A DNA stretch of 64,000 bases from Bradyrhizobium sp. URHD0069. GTDB lineage: Bacteria; Pseudomonadota; Alphaproteobacteria; Rhizobiales; Xanthobacteraceae. Position numbers and translations under genes: made by a program. A model generated the notes under the pieces. It was not told the origin of the DNA, did no database searches, and saw nothing but the letters and a program-made list of their open reading frames with translations. Of this stretch, positions 1 to 9,023 are shown piece after piece. The DNA lies in assembly GCF_000701345.1 (NCBI RefSeq), contig NZ_KL370775.1, forward strand, positions 281,783-345,782, read 5' to 3'. Numbering within the stretch: position 1 is the first letter of the stretch; every line of letters starts with the position of its first letter.

Positions 1-816
1 CATGGTGTCGGGCATGCCGGCTCCCAGGAACGACAACGTCGCCTCGGTGATGATCGCGAGCGCGAGATTGATGGTCGCGATCACCAGGATCGGCCCCATC
101 GCGTTGGGCAGCACGTGACGCAGCATGATTACCCAAGCTGGAAGACCGATCAGCTGCGCCGCCGCGACATAATCCTTGTTCTTCTCCACCATCACCGAGC
201 CCCGCACGGTGCGTGCGTATTGCACCCAGAAACTCAATCCGATCGCAATCACGAGTACCACCAGCGTACTCATGGCGTCGAGGCGATTGCCGAACACCGA
301 CTTGACCACGCCATTGACGAGCAGCGCAATCAGAATGGCGGGAAAGGTGAGCTGCACGTCGGCAATGCGCATGATCAGACCGTCGACCGCGCCTCCGATA
401 TAACCGGCGATCAGTCCCAGGATGATGCCCAGCGTGCCGGAGAACAGCACGCCGAGAACACCAACCGTCAGGGAAATGCGCAAGCCATAGAGAATGGCGG
501 AAAAGACGTCGCGGCCCTGCTCGTCGGTGCCGAGCAGGAACGGGCTTTGGCCGTCGGCGGTCCAGATCGGCGCGATGCGCGAATTCATCAGTTGAAGTTG
601 GGCCGGATCGAACGGGTTCTGCACGGCAAGAACGGAGGCGAGTATCGCGAGCAGAAAAAACAGCACGGTCATGGCGGTCGCAACCATCGTGAGCCGGGAG
701 CGACGAAATGAATAGAACAGGTCGCTCTCAATGGCCCGGGCGAACCAACTTCCCGGCAAAGGACGCTTTCGCGGCGTGTCTGCTTTGGCTTGGTGCGGGA
801 CGAGAGCTTCACTCAT
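1..816 (-). CDS. ABC transporter permease, DppC/OppC type (partial, C-terminus off the window)
   Basis: Inner-membrane permease of a peptide/nickel/opine-type ABC importer. Reading the reverse strand from the ATG at 816 gives an N-terminus MSEALVPHQAK, one early membrane segment, then the DppC-family periplasmic motif LGTDEQGRDVFSAILYG at about residues 80-96. The EAA coupling region AAQLIGLPAWVIMLRHVLPN follows near residue 230. The frame is open to base 1, so the last part of the gene is missing. It lies 14 bases downstream of a DppB-type permease and is clearly in the same operon as that permease and the solute-binding protein. The ATPase subunits are expected beyond the left edge. Substrate cannot be read from the permease. 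Confidence 0.93.
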   Translation of the reverse strand, partial: MSEALVPHQAKADTPRKRPLPGSWFARAIESDLFYSFRRSRLTMVATAMTVLFFLLAILASVLAVQNPFDPAQLQLMNSRIAPIWTADGQSPFLLGTDEQGRDVFSAILYGLRISLTVGVLGVLFSGTLGIILGLIAGYIGGAVDGLIMRIADVQLTFPAILIALLVNGVVKSVFGNRLDAMSTLVVLVIAIGLSFWVQYARTVRGSVMVEKNKDYVAAAQLIGLPAWVIMLRHVLPNAMGPILVIATINLALAIITEATLSFLGAGMPDTM

Positions 817-830
817 GCACTATCTCGCGT

Positions 831-1811
831 TCAGACTGGACGGCTGATGGTCGAGCGCAGGCGCGGATCGACAACCGTGTAGAGGATATCAACCACCAAA
901 TTGATGGTGACGAAGATCAGGGACACCATCAGCAGGTAGGCCGCCATGATCGGAATATCGACATTTTGCACGGCCTGCACAAACAGCAATCCCATGCCCG
1001 GCCACTGGAATACGGTTTCGGTGATGATTGCGAATGCAATAACCAAGCCAAACTGCATGCCGGCAACCGTGATGACGGGAACCAGGGTATTCTTGAGCGC
1101 ATGGCCGAAGTGAATCGCCCGTGTCGTTAATCCGCGCGCCCGTGCAAAGCGGATATAGTCGGTGCGCAGCACTTCGAGCATCTCGGCCCGCACCAGCCGC
1201 ATGATCAATGTCATCTGGAACAGGCCGAGCGTGATCGAGGGCAAGATCAGCGCTTTCAGGCCTGAGATCGTCAGTAGCCCGGTGGTCCACCAGCCGATCC
1301 GCACCACTTCGCCGCGGCCAAACGACGGCAGCCAGCCCAGCGTGACGGAGAACAGATAGATCAGGAGGATACCGATCAAAAAGGTCGGCAGCGAGATTCC
1401 GATCAGCGATATGGCCTGTAATATTTTCGCAAGCAACGAGTCTCGATGCAGTGCCGAATAGACTCCCATCAGGATGCCGAAGACCATCGCGAGTATAGTG
1501 GCGCAGATAGCAAGCTCCAGTGTCGCCGGCATCCGCTCTTTCAGGAGATCCGCCACCGGCAGCCGAAACTGATAGGAGACGCCGAATTTGAACTGCGCCG
1601 CGTTGGCGAAGTAGCGCCCCAACTGCACCAGCACGGGATCGTCGAGGCCGAGCGATTGACGGATCGCTGCCCGTTCCGCAGCAGAGGTATCCATTGAGAC
1701 GATCTGGTTTACGGGGTCGCCCGCGAAGCGGAACATCGAGAACGCGATGACTCCGACTGCAATCATGACGCCAATGGCTTGGATCGCCCGGCGAAGAGTG
1801 AAAGCGAGCAT
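831..1811 (-). CDS. ABC transporter permease, DppB/OppB type
   Basis: 326-residue inner-membrane permease, the usual length for DppB. It opens with the family-typical MLAFTLRRAIQAIGVMIAVG and an early membrane helix. Further on are GDPV near residue 31, several more helices, the EAA-loop region RTDYIRFARARGLTTRAI near residue 225, and the family ending VDILYTVVDPRLR. It pairs with the DppC-type permease 14 bases downstream to form the transmembrane channel. The gene encoding the binding protein ends 101 bases upstream on the same strand. Family assignment is secure; the transported solute is inferred only as peptide-like or amino-acid-like. Confidence 0.95.
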   Translation of the reverse strand: MLAFTLRRAIQAIGVMIAVGVIAFSMFRFAGDPVNQIVSMDTSAAERAAIRQSLGLDDPVLVQLGRYFANAAQFKFGVSYQFRLPVADLLKERMPATLELAICATILAMVFGILMGVYSALHRDSLLAKILQAISLIGISLPTFLIGILLIYLFSVTLGWLPSFGRGEVVRIGWWTTGLLTISGLKALILPSITLGLFQMTLIMRLVRAEMLEVLRTDYIRFARARGLTTRAIHFGHALKNTLVPVITVAGMQFGLVIAFAIITETVFQWPGMGLLFVQAVQNVDIPIMAAYLLMVSLIFVTINLVVDILYTVVDPRLRSTISRPV

Positions 1812-1912
1812 GTGAGCCTTTCACTTCTTTTCAGAGGCGGCGCGCTTCGTTGCGCAGCCTGAAGCGAAAAATCCCGGAAGCGCATGCCTCCGGGACTCCA
1901 CTTTTGAGAGCC

Positions 1913-3511
1913 TTATTCTTCTTGTTTGGTTGCCCAATAGAGCAGGACCTGATTATCGGCACGCTGCGTGAGCTTCACCTTTTTCGATACGCCCCACGCC
2001 AGCGCCTGTTGATGCAGCGGGATATATCCGAAATCCTTAGCAGCGATTTCGAACGCTTCCTTGATCAGCAAATCACGTTTGGCGGTATCGGCCTCCTGCA
2101 GCACCTTGTCGGCAACTTCATCCAATTTCTTGTTGCAGTAGCCGCCGAGATTGGCCTCGCCGCGCGACGATTTCGGATCGTCGCGGCAGCCCAAGATATC
2201 ATTCAGCACGTTGTGGGAATCGGACGAGGCGGGGGTCCAGCCCAGCATGTAGAAAGATGTCTGGTAACCGCCGGGCTTGAGAACCTTGGCGAAATACTGC
2301 GCCTTGGGTTGCGCCAAGAGGTTGATCTTGACGCCGATGCGGGCCAGCATGCCGACCACCGCCTGGCAGATCGCGGCGTCATTGACGTAGCGATCGTTTG
2401 GGCAATCCATCGTGACTTCGAAACCATCGGGATAGCCGGCTTCGGTGAGAAGCTTCTTGGCGCCGTCAGGATCGAATTTCGGCCGAGCGAAATCCTTTGA
2501 AAGCACGTACAGCTGAGGAGCGACCATCAGCGCCGACGGCGTCGAAAGACCGCGCATCACGCGGCTCTTGATCAGTTCGACATCGATTGCCTTGTAGAAC
2601 GCCTCGCGGACGCGGATATCCTTGAACGGATTCTTGCCCTTGACGTTCGAATACAGGAGTTCGTCGCGCACCTGGTCCATGCCGAGAAAGATGGTGCGAA
2701 TTTCCGGGCCGGTCATGACCGTGCCGGTGCCGCTCGCATTGACCCTCTGGATATCCTGAATCGGAACCGGCTCGACCACGTCGACTTCGCCCGAGAGCAG
2801 GGCGGCGACCCGCGTAGCATCCGAACCGATCGAGGTGAAAATGATTTCCTTGAGATTGTGCTCGGGCTTGCGCCACCAATTCGGGTTCGCCTTGAACACG
2901 GTCTTCACGCCGGGCTGATGGCTCTCGATCATGAAGGGGCCAGTACCGTTTTCGTGCAGCGATGCATAGCTCGGCGTGGTAGCGGAAGCCGGCGTCGGCG
3001 CGACCGCGTTGTTTTCCTCGCACCATTTCTTGTTCATGATGTACCAGCCGTCCCATTGTGAAATCAGAATGGGATTGGGCGAGTCGAGCTTCACATCGAC
3101 CGTGTAGTCGTCGATTTTGACGAACTTCGCATCGGCCGGAACGTTGGTCAGGAAGTTGGAGCCCTTGGCCCGTATGCGGTCGGCGGAAAAGATCACATCG
3201 TCCGCGGTGAAGGGGTTTCCGTTGTGGAATTTCACGTTCTTGCGGAGATGGAAGCGCCACCGGGTCGGCTCCAAGGTTTCCCAGCTTTCCGCCAGCGCCG
3301 GAACGATCTTCAGATCCTTGTCGCGGGTGACCAGGCCCTCATAGACATGAGCATGATGGGCAATGGTGGTGGTTTCCTTGAGCGTATAGGGATCTAGCGA
3401 TTTGAGCTCACCCTGGTTGGCATAGCGCAGGGTCTGGGCCGATGCCGGAGATATCGCAAAGGCGACGATTGAGACGATGGCTGCTGCAAGCAAGCTTTGA
3501 CGTACTGACAT
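1913..3511 (-). CDS. ABC transporter solute-binding protein, family 5 (peptide/opine type)
   Basis: 532-residue periplasmic binding protein with a Sec signal peptide: positive start, hydrophobic LLAAAIVSIVAFAIS, cleavage near ASAQ at residue 26. The mature part has SBP family 5 features: ANQGELKSLDPYTLKETTT near the N-terminus, the VKFHNGNPFTADDVIFSADR block near residue 95, and KIDDYTVDVKLDSPNPILIS. It captures the ligand for the DppB/DppC permeases encoded downstream. The adjacent divergent DadA-like oxidase makes an amino acid, opine or small peptide a reasonable ligand, but that is inference. The divergent gap at 3512-3707 presumably holds both promoters. Confidence 0.94.
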   Translation of the reverse strand: MSVRQSLLAAAIVSIVAFAISPASAQTLRYANQGELKSLDPYTLKETTTIAHHAHVYEGLVTRDKDLKIVPALAESWETLEPTRWRFHLRKNVKFHNGNPFTADDVIFSADRIRAKGSNFLTNVPADAKFVKIDDYTVDVKLDSPNPILISQWDGWYIMNKKWCEENNAVAPTPASATTPSYASLHENGTGPFMIESHQPGVKTVFKANPNWWRKPEHNLKEIIFTSIGSDATRVAALLSGEVDVVEPVPIQDIQRVNASGTGTVMTGPEIRTIFLGMDQVRDELLYSNVKGKNPFKDIRVREAFYKAIDVELIKSRVMRGLSTPSALMVAPQLYVLSKDFARPKFDPDGAKKLLTEAGYPDGFEVTMDCPNDRYVNDAAICQAVVGMLARIGVKINLLAQPKAQYFAKVLKPGGYQTSFYMLGWTPASSDSHNVLNDILGCRDDPKSSRGEANLGGYCNKKLDEVADKVLQEADTAKRDLLIKEAFEIAAKDFGYIPLHQQALAWGVSKKVKLTQRADNQVLLYWATKQEE

Positions 3512-3707
3512 TTGTTCACATTCTCCGCTATGGCGCAGTGGTCATTTCTGCAATATCGACGGCCGTGACCGAGCCATGTTGCCAGAGTTTGGCCGCCGCG
3601 CAAGCGCGATTTCCCAAAAGCCAGTCCGGTTTGCGCGACGACGCCGCCACGGCTAGCTTCACTGTAGGCAGCGAGTGCAAGCGCGTAACATTCAACGGGA
3701 GTGCCGG

Positions 3708-4961
3708 ATGGCGGAACTAAGGGCCGATGTGCTCGTATTGGGCGCAGGCATGGTCGGCGTCGGCGCCGCTCTGCACTTGCAGAAGCGTGGCCGGGACGTG
3801 GTCCTGGTCGACAGACACGAACTCGCCGGCCAAGAGACCAGTTTTGGCAATGGCGGAATAATCGAATGCGCCTCGGTCTTCCCCTATATGTTTCCCCGGG
3901 ATCTTGGACAGATATTGCAATATGCGATCAATCGCAGTCCCCAAGTGCGCTACCAATTTTCGGACCTGCCGACCTTCCTGCCATGGCTGGTGCGCTATTT
4001 CCTCGCATCCTCGCCGGCTCGCGCGCTGCACAGCGCGATGGCCGAATTGCCCTTGATCCGGCGCAGCCTGGTCGAGCACGAGACGCTGATCGCGGAAGCC
4101 GAAGTGCCGGAGCTATTGCGGCGTACCGGCTGGATCAAGCTGTTTCGCTCTGATGCAACGCTCGCAAACGCGGCGCGCGATCTCGATCGGGCCAAGCAAT
4201 ATGGCGTCGCGGGCGAGATTCTCGACAGCAAGGCGATCGCGGCGCGCGAGCCCAATCTGACCGGAGACTTCGCCGGTGCGGTCTACTGGCCCGCGCCCGG
4301 ATTCGTGCCCGATCCGGGCGGATTGGCCAAAGCCTATGCGGCGCTTTTCAAGCGCAAGGGTGGGCGCTTTCTGGTCGGCGATGCGCGTAAGCTCGAACAA
4401 GTCACCGGCGGATGGCGGATTGCGGGGCCGGATACAACGGCGGTCGCGCGCGAAGTCGTCGTGGCATTGGGTCCCTGGTCCGATCTGGTCTTTGCTCCGC
4501 TCGGATATTCCATTCCGCTCAGCGTCAAGCGCGGTTACCACCTTCATCTGGCGCCGCGCGGCAATGCCGCGCTCAATCATCCCGTGCTCGATAGTGATCA
4601 TGGCTATCTGCTGGCGCCGATGAACCGCGGCATTCGTCTTACGACCGGCGTCGAGTTCGCCCGCCGCGACGCGCCACCCACGCCGATCCAGCTTCAGCGG
4701 GCGCTGCCGCGCGCCCATGCGTTGTTTCCATTGGGCGACCCGGTCGATGCAAAACCCTGGATGGGCGCGCGGCCGTGCTTGCCCGACATGCTGCCGGTGA
4801 TCGGCAAGGCGCCGCGCCATGCCGGGCTGTGGTTCGATTTCGGGCACCAGCACCACGGTCTGACGCTCGGCCCCGCGACCGGGCGACTGCTGGCGGAAAT
4901 GATGACCGGCGAGACGCCGTTCGCCGATCCCGGGCCGTTCGCGGTCGAGCGCTTTGGCTAA
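3708..4961 (+). CDS. FAD-dependent amine/D-amino-acid oxidoreductase, DadA-like
   Basis: DAO-fold flavoprotein of 417 residues. It has an N-terminal Rossmann FAD motif (VLVLGAGMVGVGAALHL) followed by a ribose-binding acidic residue in VVLVDRH. Further family landmarks are ETSFGNGGII near residue 43, RGYHLHL near residue 275, and the C-terminal FAD loop WFDFGHQHHGLTLGPATGRLL. DadA-type enzymes oxidatively deaminate D-amino acids or related secondary amines and pass electrons to the respiratory chain. I chose the ATG at 3708 because GGGAG lies just upstream; an in-frame ATG at 3675 would add 11 residues that do not look conserved. The gene is divergent from a peptide-type ABC importer, suggesting uptake and oxidation of the same compound. 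Exact substrate unknown. Confidence 0.88.
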   Translation: MAELRADVLVLGAGMVGVGAALHLQKRGRDVVLVDRHELAGQETSFGNGGIIECASVFPYMFPRDLGQILQYAINRSPQVRYQFSDLPTFLPWLVRYFLASSPARALHSAMAELPLIRRSLVEHETLIAEAEVPELLRRTGWIKLFRSDATLANAARDLDRAKQYGVAGEILDSKAIAAREPNLTGDFAGAVYWPAPGFVPDPGGLAKAYAALFKRKGGRFLVGDARKLEQVTGGWRIAGPDTTAVAREVVVALGPWSDLVFAPLGYSIPLSVKRGYHLHLAPRGNAALNHPVLDSDHGYLLAPMNRGIRLTTGVEFARRDAPPTPIQLQRALPRAHALFPLGDPVDAKPWMGARPCLPDMLPVIGKAPRHAGLWFDFGHQHHGLTLGPATGRLLAEMMTGETPFADPGPFAVERFG

Positions 4962-5077
4962 GCCTTTCTGCCGAACGAAGCCGGAAAGGTAGAGCCTCGC
5001 CCGTCAGGTCGCTTGCGTCCTGCGGCCTCTCGCGGCGATACTGTAGCGAATTGTCAACATTGCAATCAGGAGCGGAC

Positions 5078-5332
5078 ATGAAAGTAAACGTTGAGATAGA
5101 TTGCACGCCCCTCGAAGCCCGGCAGTTTTTTGGACTTCCCGATGTGCAGCCGATGCAGACGGCGGTAATGGAGAAACTCCAGCAGCAGCTGATGAGCAAC
5201 ATCGAAAAGGTCTCGCCGGAAGCTTTGATGCAGAGCTGGTTTACGTTCGATCCGAAGATCGCCGAACGGTTCCAGGACATGTTCGTGACGATGGCAGGCC
5301 TCGGCGGTGCGCGCGCCAGCGACAAGAAGTAA
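5078..5332 (+). CDS. Small conserved protein, DUF6489-like
   Basis: 84-residue protein beginning MKVNVEIDCTPLEARQFFGL and containing LPDVQPMQ, a long amphipathic helix (AVMEKLQQQLMSNIEKV) and MQSWFTFDPK. This pattern matches what I remember of the DUF6489 family, common in Alphaproteobacteria; its function is not known to me. AGGAGC precedes the ATG. The stop codon is followed after three bases by the ATG of the frameshifted hydrolase, so the two form one transcription unit. Position at the head of the lipid/PHA block and the glutamine-rich helix suggest a granule- or enzyme-associated accessory protein, but that is speculative. Confidence 0.8.
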   Translation: MKVNVEIDCTPLEARQFFGLPDVQPMQTAVMEKLQQQLMSNIEKVSPEALMQSWFTFDPKIAERFQDMFVTMAGLGGARASDKK

Positions 5333-5335
5333 ATA

Positions 5336-6137
5336 ATGAAGCCCGCCGACCGGAGCGAACCGCAGGCCACGGGCCGGCTTAGCCCGCCGGGACTTGGCCT
5401 GTTGCTGGCCGAGGCGAGGGGAATATTCGAATTCAACGCCAGCCTGCTGCTTTCGCCGCTCCTGCTGCGTGCGCCAAGGGGCGATGGTCATCCGGTTTTG
5501 AACGCTGCCCGGGTTCCTCGCCAGCGATCTGTCGATGGCGCCGATGCGGAGGTATCTGAAGGAACTGGGATACGATACCTACGCATGGAAAATGGGCCGC
5601 AACATCGGCGGCTTTTCGCGGATGCGGGTCGCGCTGCGGGATCTGCTCGCCGAAATTCACACGGCAACCGGCCGCAAAGTCAGTATCGTGGGATGGAGTC
5701 TGGGCGGCGTCTACGCGCGCGATCTGGCGCTGCAGGCGCCGGACATGGTGCGATATGTGGTTACGCTGGGAAGTCCGTTTACCAGCGACGTGAGAGCGAC
5801 CAACGCCACTCAGCTTTATGAGACGCTGTCCGGCGAGACGATCGAGGACAATGCCGAGCTTCGAGCGGCAATCGCGGGGGATTTGCCGGTTCCGACCACG
5901 TCGATCTATTCGCGCGCCGACGGCATCGTGAACTGGCGAACATGCCTGCTGCGTCCTTCCAGTACTGCTGAGAACATCGAGGTGCACCTTGCCAGCCATA
6001 TCGGACTGGGCGTGAACCCCGCCGCCTTGTGGGCGGTGGCGGATCGTTTGGCCCAATCCGAGGGCCAATTTAGGCAATTTGACCGATCGGGTCCGTTTGT
6101 CATTGCATATGCGCCTCCGGAAAATGCACAATCGTAG
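5336..6137 (+). pseudogene. Alpha/beta hydrolase (lipase/PHA-depolymerase-like) interrupted by a +1 frameshift
   Basis: Two overlapping reading frames together make one complete hydrolase of about 266 residues. The first frame (from ATG 5336) gives LSPLLLRAPRGDGHPVL, then loses homology. The second frame, one base on, resumes exactly with LPGFLASDLSMAPMRRYL at about 5505, then KMGRNIGG, the nucleophile elbow GWSLGG and conserved TSIYSRADGIVNW. The intact paralogue at 17998-18768 reads APRGDGHPVLVLPGLVASDT across the same place. So one extra base lies within the four bases 5501-5504. The gene is either inactivated, sequenced with an error, or translated by frameshifting. It follows the DUF6489-like gene after three bases. 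Without repair the nucleophile Ser domain has no proper start. Confidence 0.85.
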
Positions 6138-6210
6138 TTCCTGAGCCCCAGGGCCGTCTGAACGCCAGAAGCGCTACCAACGCGCCGCGTGATCTCATCG
6201 GGAGGGAACT

Positions 6211-7758
6211 ATGAGTGACGCCAGGAAGCTTTCCTCAATGGACGCGTCGTTTCTGTATCTGGAAACGCCGGAAATGCCGATGCATGTCGGGAGTATGGCG
6301 ATCTTTCGCCTGCCCGAGGATTACAAGGGCGACTTCTTCGAAGAGTTCAAGGCGATGATCGGCTCGCGGCTGCATGTGGCGCCGATCCTGAAAGCGCGCC
6401 TGGAAAAGGCGCCGCTCGACATCGATCATCCCTCCTGGATCGAGGACGACCAGTTTGATATCGATCGCCACATCTTCCGTGGCAGCTTGCCTGCGCCCCA
6501 CGACCGCGCGACGCTGGAGCGCATCGTCGGCTGGATGCATGCCAAGCTTCTCAACCGCGCTCGCCCGCTGTGGGAGTTCTATGTCTTCGAAGGCATGAAG
6601 GACAACGAGATCGGGCTTTATTCCAAGATGCATCACGCCTGCATCGATGGCGGCGCGGGCGCCGCTCTCACCAACATGATCTACGATGTGACGCCGGTGC
6701 CGAGAAAGATCGAGCCGCCGACGGCGCGCGCCAAGGTCGGGCAGGAGCCGCGCGATATCGCGGCCAATCTCGTCGATTCCTATCAGCAGCTCTGGACCCA
6801 GCCGTTCGATGCGTCCGCTGCCGCCAAGGGCATCGATCTGCCGCGCTCGGGAAAAAGCGATCTCGGATCGATCCTGTTCGACAATGCCATGTTCCAGATC
6901 GAAACCGCGGTGAAGTTTGCCGGCAGCGTTCCGACGCTGTTGAAGAGCGTCTCTGATGTCGTCGGGAAGATTGCGGATCCTAAATCGCGCGACAGCATCG
7001 CCAGCATGGTGTCCCCGTCGACGATCCTGAACAAATCGATTTCATCGGAGCGCAGCTTTGCCGGGGTGTCGATCTCGCTTTCGCGTGCCAAGGCGCTGGC
7101 CAAGCAGGCCGGCGGCAAGCTCAATGACGTGGTGCTTGCGGTTTCGAGCGGCGTGGTCAGACGCTATCTGGTGGAGCGCGGCGCGCTGCCGGCGAAATCG
7201 ATGACGGCCGCGGTGCCGATCTCGTTGCGCGAAGAGGGCAATACCGACGCCAACAATCAGGTGTTCGGCATGATCTGCTCGATCGCCACCAACATCGAGG
7301 ATCCCAAGGCGCGGCTGGAGGCGATCATCGCGCAGTCCACCAAGTCGAAGGAAATGTCGCATCCGCTGCGGGCCTTGATGCCCCAGATGTCCAACCTCTC
7401 GATGCTCGGCGCGCCGATCGTGGTCCAGATTCTGGCGCTGTTGTATAGCCGCTCGAGCCTGTCCGACGTGCTGCCGCCGGCAGCGAACATTACCGTCTCC
7501 AACGTGCCGGGGCCGCGCCAGACGCTGTATGCAGCCGGTGCGGAGCTGTTGCACATCTTCCCGGTGTCGATTTCAACCCATGGGCTTGCGCTCAACATCA
7601 CCGTTCAGAGCTATCGCGATCAGCTGGATTTTGGCTTCATCGCCGGCGCCAACATCATTCCGCATGTCCAGGTTCTCTGCGACATGCTGCCGGGAGAATT
7701 CGCCGCGCTGGAAGCCGCGTTCGCCCCACCGGCCGACCTCAAGAGCGCGGCAAGCTAG
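6211..7758 (+). CDS. Wax ester synthase / acyl-CoA:diacylglycerol acyltransferase (WS/DGAT)
   Basis: 515-residue membrane-associated O-acyltransferase of the bacterial WS/DGAT family. It makes wax esters or triacylglycerol from acyl-CoA and fatty alcohol or diacylglycerol. The N-terminus has the family start LSSMDASFLYLETPEMPMHVG. The catalytic HHxxxDG motif is at His141-His142-Ala-Cys-Ile-Asp146-Gly147 and is intact. The C-terminal half has the NVPGP motif (residues about 431-435) shared by the family. GGGAGG precedes the ATG. It follows the lipase-like pseudogene by 73 bases and leads into an epoxide-hydrolase-like gene and a P450 fusion, a block that suggests neutral lipid turnover. Confidence 0.95.
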   Translation: MSDARKLSSMDASFLYLETPEMPMHVGSMAIFRLPEDYKGDFFEEFKAMIGSRLHVAPILKARLEKAPLDIDHPSWIEDDQFDIDRHIFRGSLPAPHDRATLERIVGWMHAKLLNRARPLWEFYVFEGMKDNEIGLYSKMHHACIDGGAGAALTNMIYDVTPVPRKIEPPTARAKVGQEPRDIAANLVDSYQQLWTQPFDASAAAKGIDLPRSGKSDLGSILFDNAMFQIETAVKFAGSVPTLLKSVSDVVGKIADPKSRDSIASMVSPSTILNKSISSERSFAGVSISLSRAKALAKQAGGKLNDVVLAVSSGVVRRYLVERGALPAKSMTAAVPISLREEGNTDANNQVFGMICSIATNIEDPKARLEAIIAQSTKSKEMSHPLRALMPQMSNLSMLGAPIVVQILALLYSRSSLSDVLPPAANITVSNVPGPRQTLYAAGAELLHIFPVSISTHGLALNITVQSYRDQLDFGFIAGANIIPHVQVLCDMLPGEFAALEAAFAPPADLKSAAS

Positions 7759-7759
7759 C

Positions 7760-7827
7760 GCATGATCGGCGAAAAGTGGGAACCGGTTTTCCGAGAAGAT
7801 CATGCTCCGATCGACGAGAGCATGATC
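7760..7827. repeat. Palindromic intergenic repeat (GCATGATC family)
   Basis: Arms GCATGATC (7760-7767) and GATCATGC (7798-7805) flank a GAAAAGTGGGAACCGGTTTTC core that is itself nearly palindromic. A further half copy, GCATGATC, sits at 7820-7827. It fills the gap between the WS/DGAT and epoxide-hydrolase-like genes. From memory this is a dispersed repeat in Bradyrhizobium and Rhodopseudomonas genomes. Confidence 0.75.
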
Positions 7828-7849
7828 CTGGAAATGAGGTGAGTTGACG

Positions 7850-8845
7850 ATGATAGACATGCCGCCGCCGCAGTTCGCTCAGACCAATGGCATTCGCATG
7901 GGCTATTACGAAGCGGGCCCGAAAACCGACGCGCCGCCGGTGGTTCTCTGCCACGGCTGGCCGGAGATCGCGTTTTCGTGGCGCCACCAGATCAAAGCGC
8001 TGAGCGAAGCCGGCATTCGGGTGATTGCGCCCGACCAGCGCGGCTACGGCGCGACCGACCGGCCAGAGCCCGTCGAATCCTATGACATCGAGCACTTGAC
8101 CGGCGATCTTGTCGGGCTGCTCGACCATCTCAAGATCGAGAAGGCGATTTTCGTCGGCCACGACATGGGCGGCTTTGTCGTCTGGCAGATGCCGCTCCGG
8201 CATATCGATCGCGTCGCCGGCGTCGTCGGAATCAATACGCCCCACACCAATCGCGCGCCGGCAGACCCGATCGAACTGTTTCGCAAGCGCTTCGGCGACC
8301 ACATGTATATCGTGCAGTTTCAGAATCCCGCAGGCGAGCCCGACAGGATATTCGACAGCCGGGTCGAGCAGACCTTTGACGCTTTCATGCGCAAACCCGT
8401 CCCGCGCAGCGAGCCCGGGCCTTCGGAGCCGCCGACCGCAGGTGTCGGCGCGTCGCCCAGAATCAACCTGGCGTTTCCGCAAATGATCGCAAACTACGAT
8501 GCCAGCCACGATCCGCGGACGCCGATCCTGTCGCCGGAGGAAAAGAAAGTGTTCGTCGATACCTTCACCAAATCCGGCTTCACCGGCGGCATCAACTGGT
8601 ATCGCAACATGTCGCGCAACTGGCAGCGCTCGGCCGACCTCGACCACGCCGTGCGCGTACCTTCGCTGATGATCATGGCCGAGAACGATCGCCTGCTGCC
8701 GCCGTCTTCGGCCGACGGCATGGAGAAGATCATTCCCGATCTCGAAAAGTATCTGGTCCGCGACAGCGGCCATTGGACGCAGCAGGAAAAACCGGATGAA
8801 GTCAGCGCCAAATTGATTGAATGGCGTAGACGAAGATTTGGATAA
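7850..8845 (+). CDS. Alpha/beta hydrolase, epoxide-hydrolase type
   Basis: 331-residue soluble hydrolase. The oxyanion motif is HGWPE at His35. The nucleophile elbow is VGHDMGG with Asp105, where esterases have Ser, which is why I call it an epoxide hydrolase or dehalogenase type. PDQRGYGATDRP is also typical of epoxide hydrolases. The catalytic His lies in DSGHWTQQEKPDEV near the C-terminus. The ATG at 7850 has GAGGT nine bases upstream; an in-frame TTG at 7844 is less likely. It sits directly upstream of a P450-reductase fusion, so it could open epoxides formed by P450 attack on unsaturated lipids. That pairing is inference. Confidence 0.9.
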   Translation: MIDMPPPQFAQTNGIRMGYYEAGPKTDAPPVVLCHGWPEIAFSWRHQIKALSEAGIRVIAPDQRGYGATDRPEPVESYDIEHLTGDLVGLLDHLKIEKAIFVGHDMGGFVVWQMPLRHIDRVAGVVGINTPHTNRAPADPIELFRKRFGDHMYIVQFQNPAGEPDRIFDSRVEQTFDAFMRKPVPRSEPGPSEPPTAGVGASPRINLAFPQMIANYDASHDPRTPILSPEEKKVFVDTFTKSGFTGGINWYRNMSRNWQRSADLDHAVRVPSLMIMAENDRLLPPSSADGMEKIIPDLEKYLVRDSGHWTQQEKPDEVSAKLIEWRRRRFG

Positions 8846-8856
8846 GTGGACCAACA

Positions 8857-8969
8857 TCATTACGAGGAGCGTCAGCGACGCAGCAATCCAGTTCTTTCGC
8901 GTGATATCTGGATTGCTTCGCGGAGCCCGTCATCGGGCGCGGATTCGCGCGGCCCGCTCGCAATGACGG
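8857..8969. repeat. Intergenic inverted repeat (TCATTACGAGG...CAATGACGG type)
   Basis: Fills most of the gap between the hydrolase and the P450 fusion. AGCAATCCAG (8882-8891) and CTGGATTGCT (8908-8917) are perfect arms, and the element starts TCATTACGAGG and ends CGCAATGACGG. A shorter relic with the same AATTGCTTCG and CAATGACGG words lies at 30505-30553. This resembles a common Bradyrhizobium dispersed repeat. Confidence 0.7.
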
Positions 8970-9023
8970 TTGAGGCCACAACTCGTTATCAAGAATCGGA
9001 TTAAGGCAGGGGATATTATCGCG

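Noticed and set aside
115..1130. Plus-strand open frames across the first kilobase
   Set aside because: They are antisense to clear DppC and DppB permease genes with family motifs.
5495..5510. Programmed +1 or -1 slippage at the hydrolase frameshift
   Set aside because: There is no slippery heptamer or strong downstream structure at the site; only TTTTG and AACG words are present. Kept as mutation or error.
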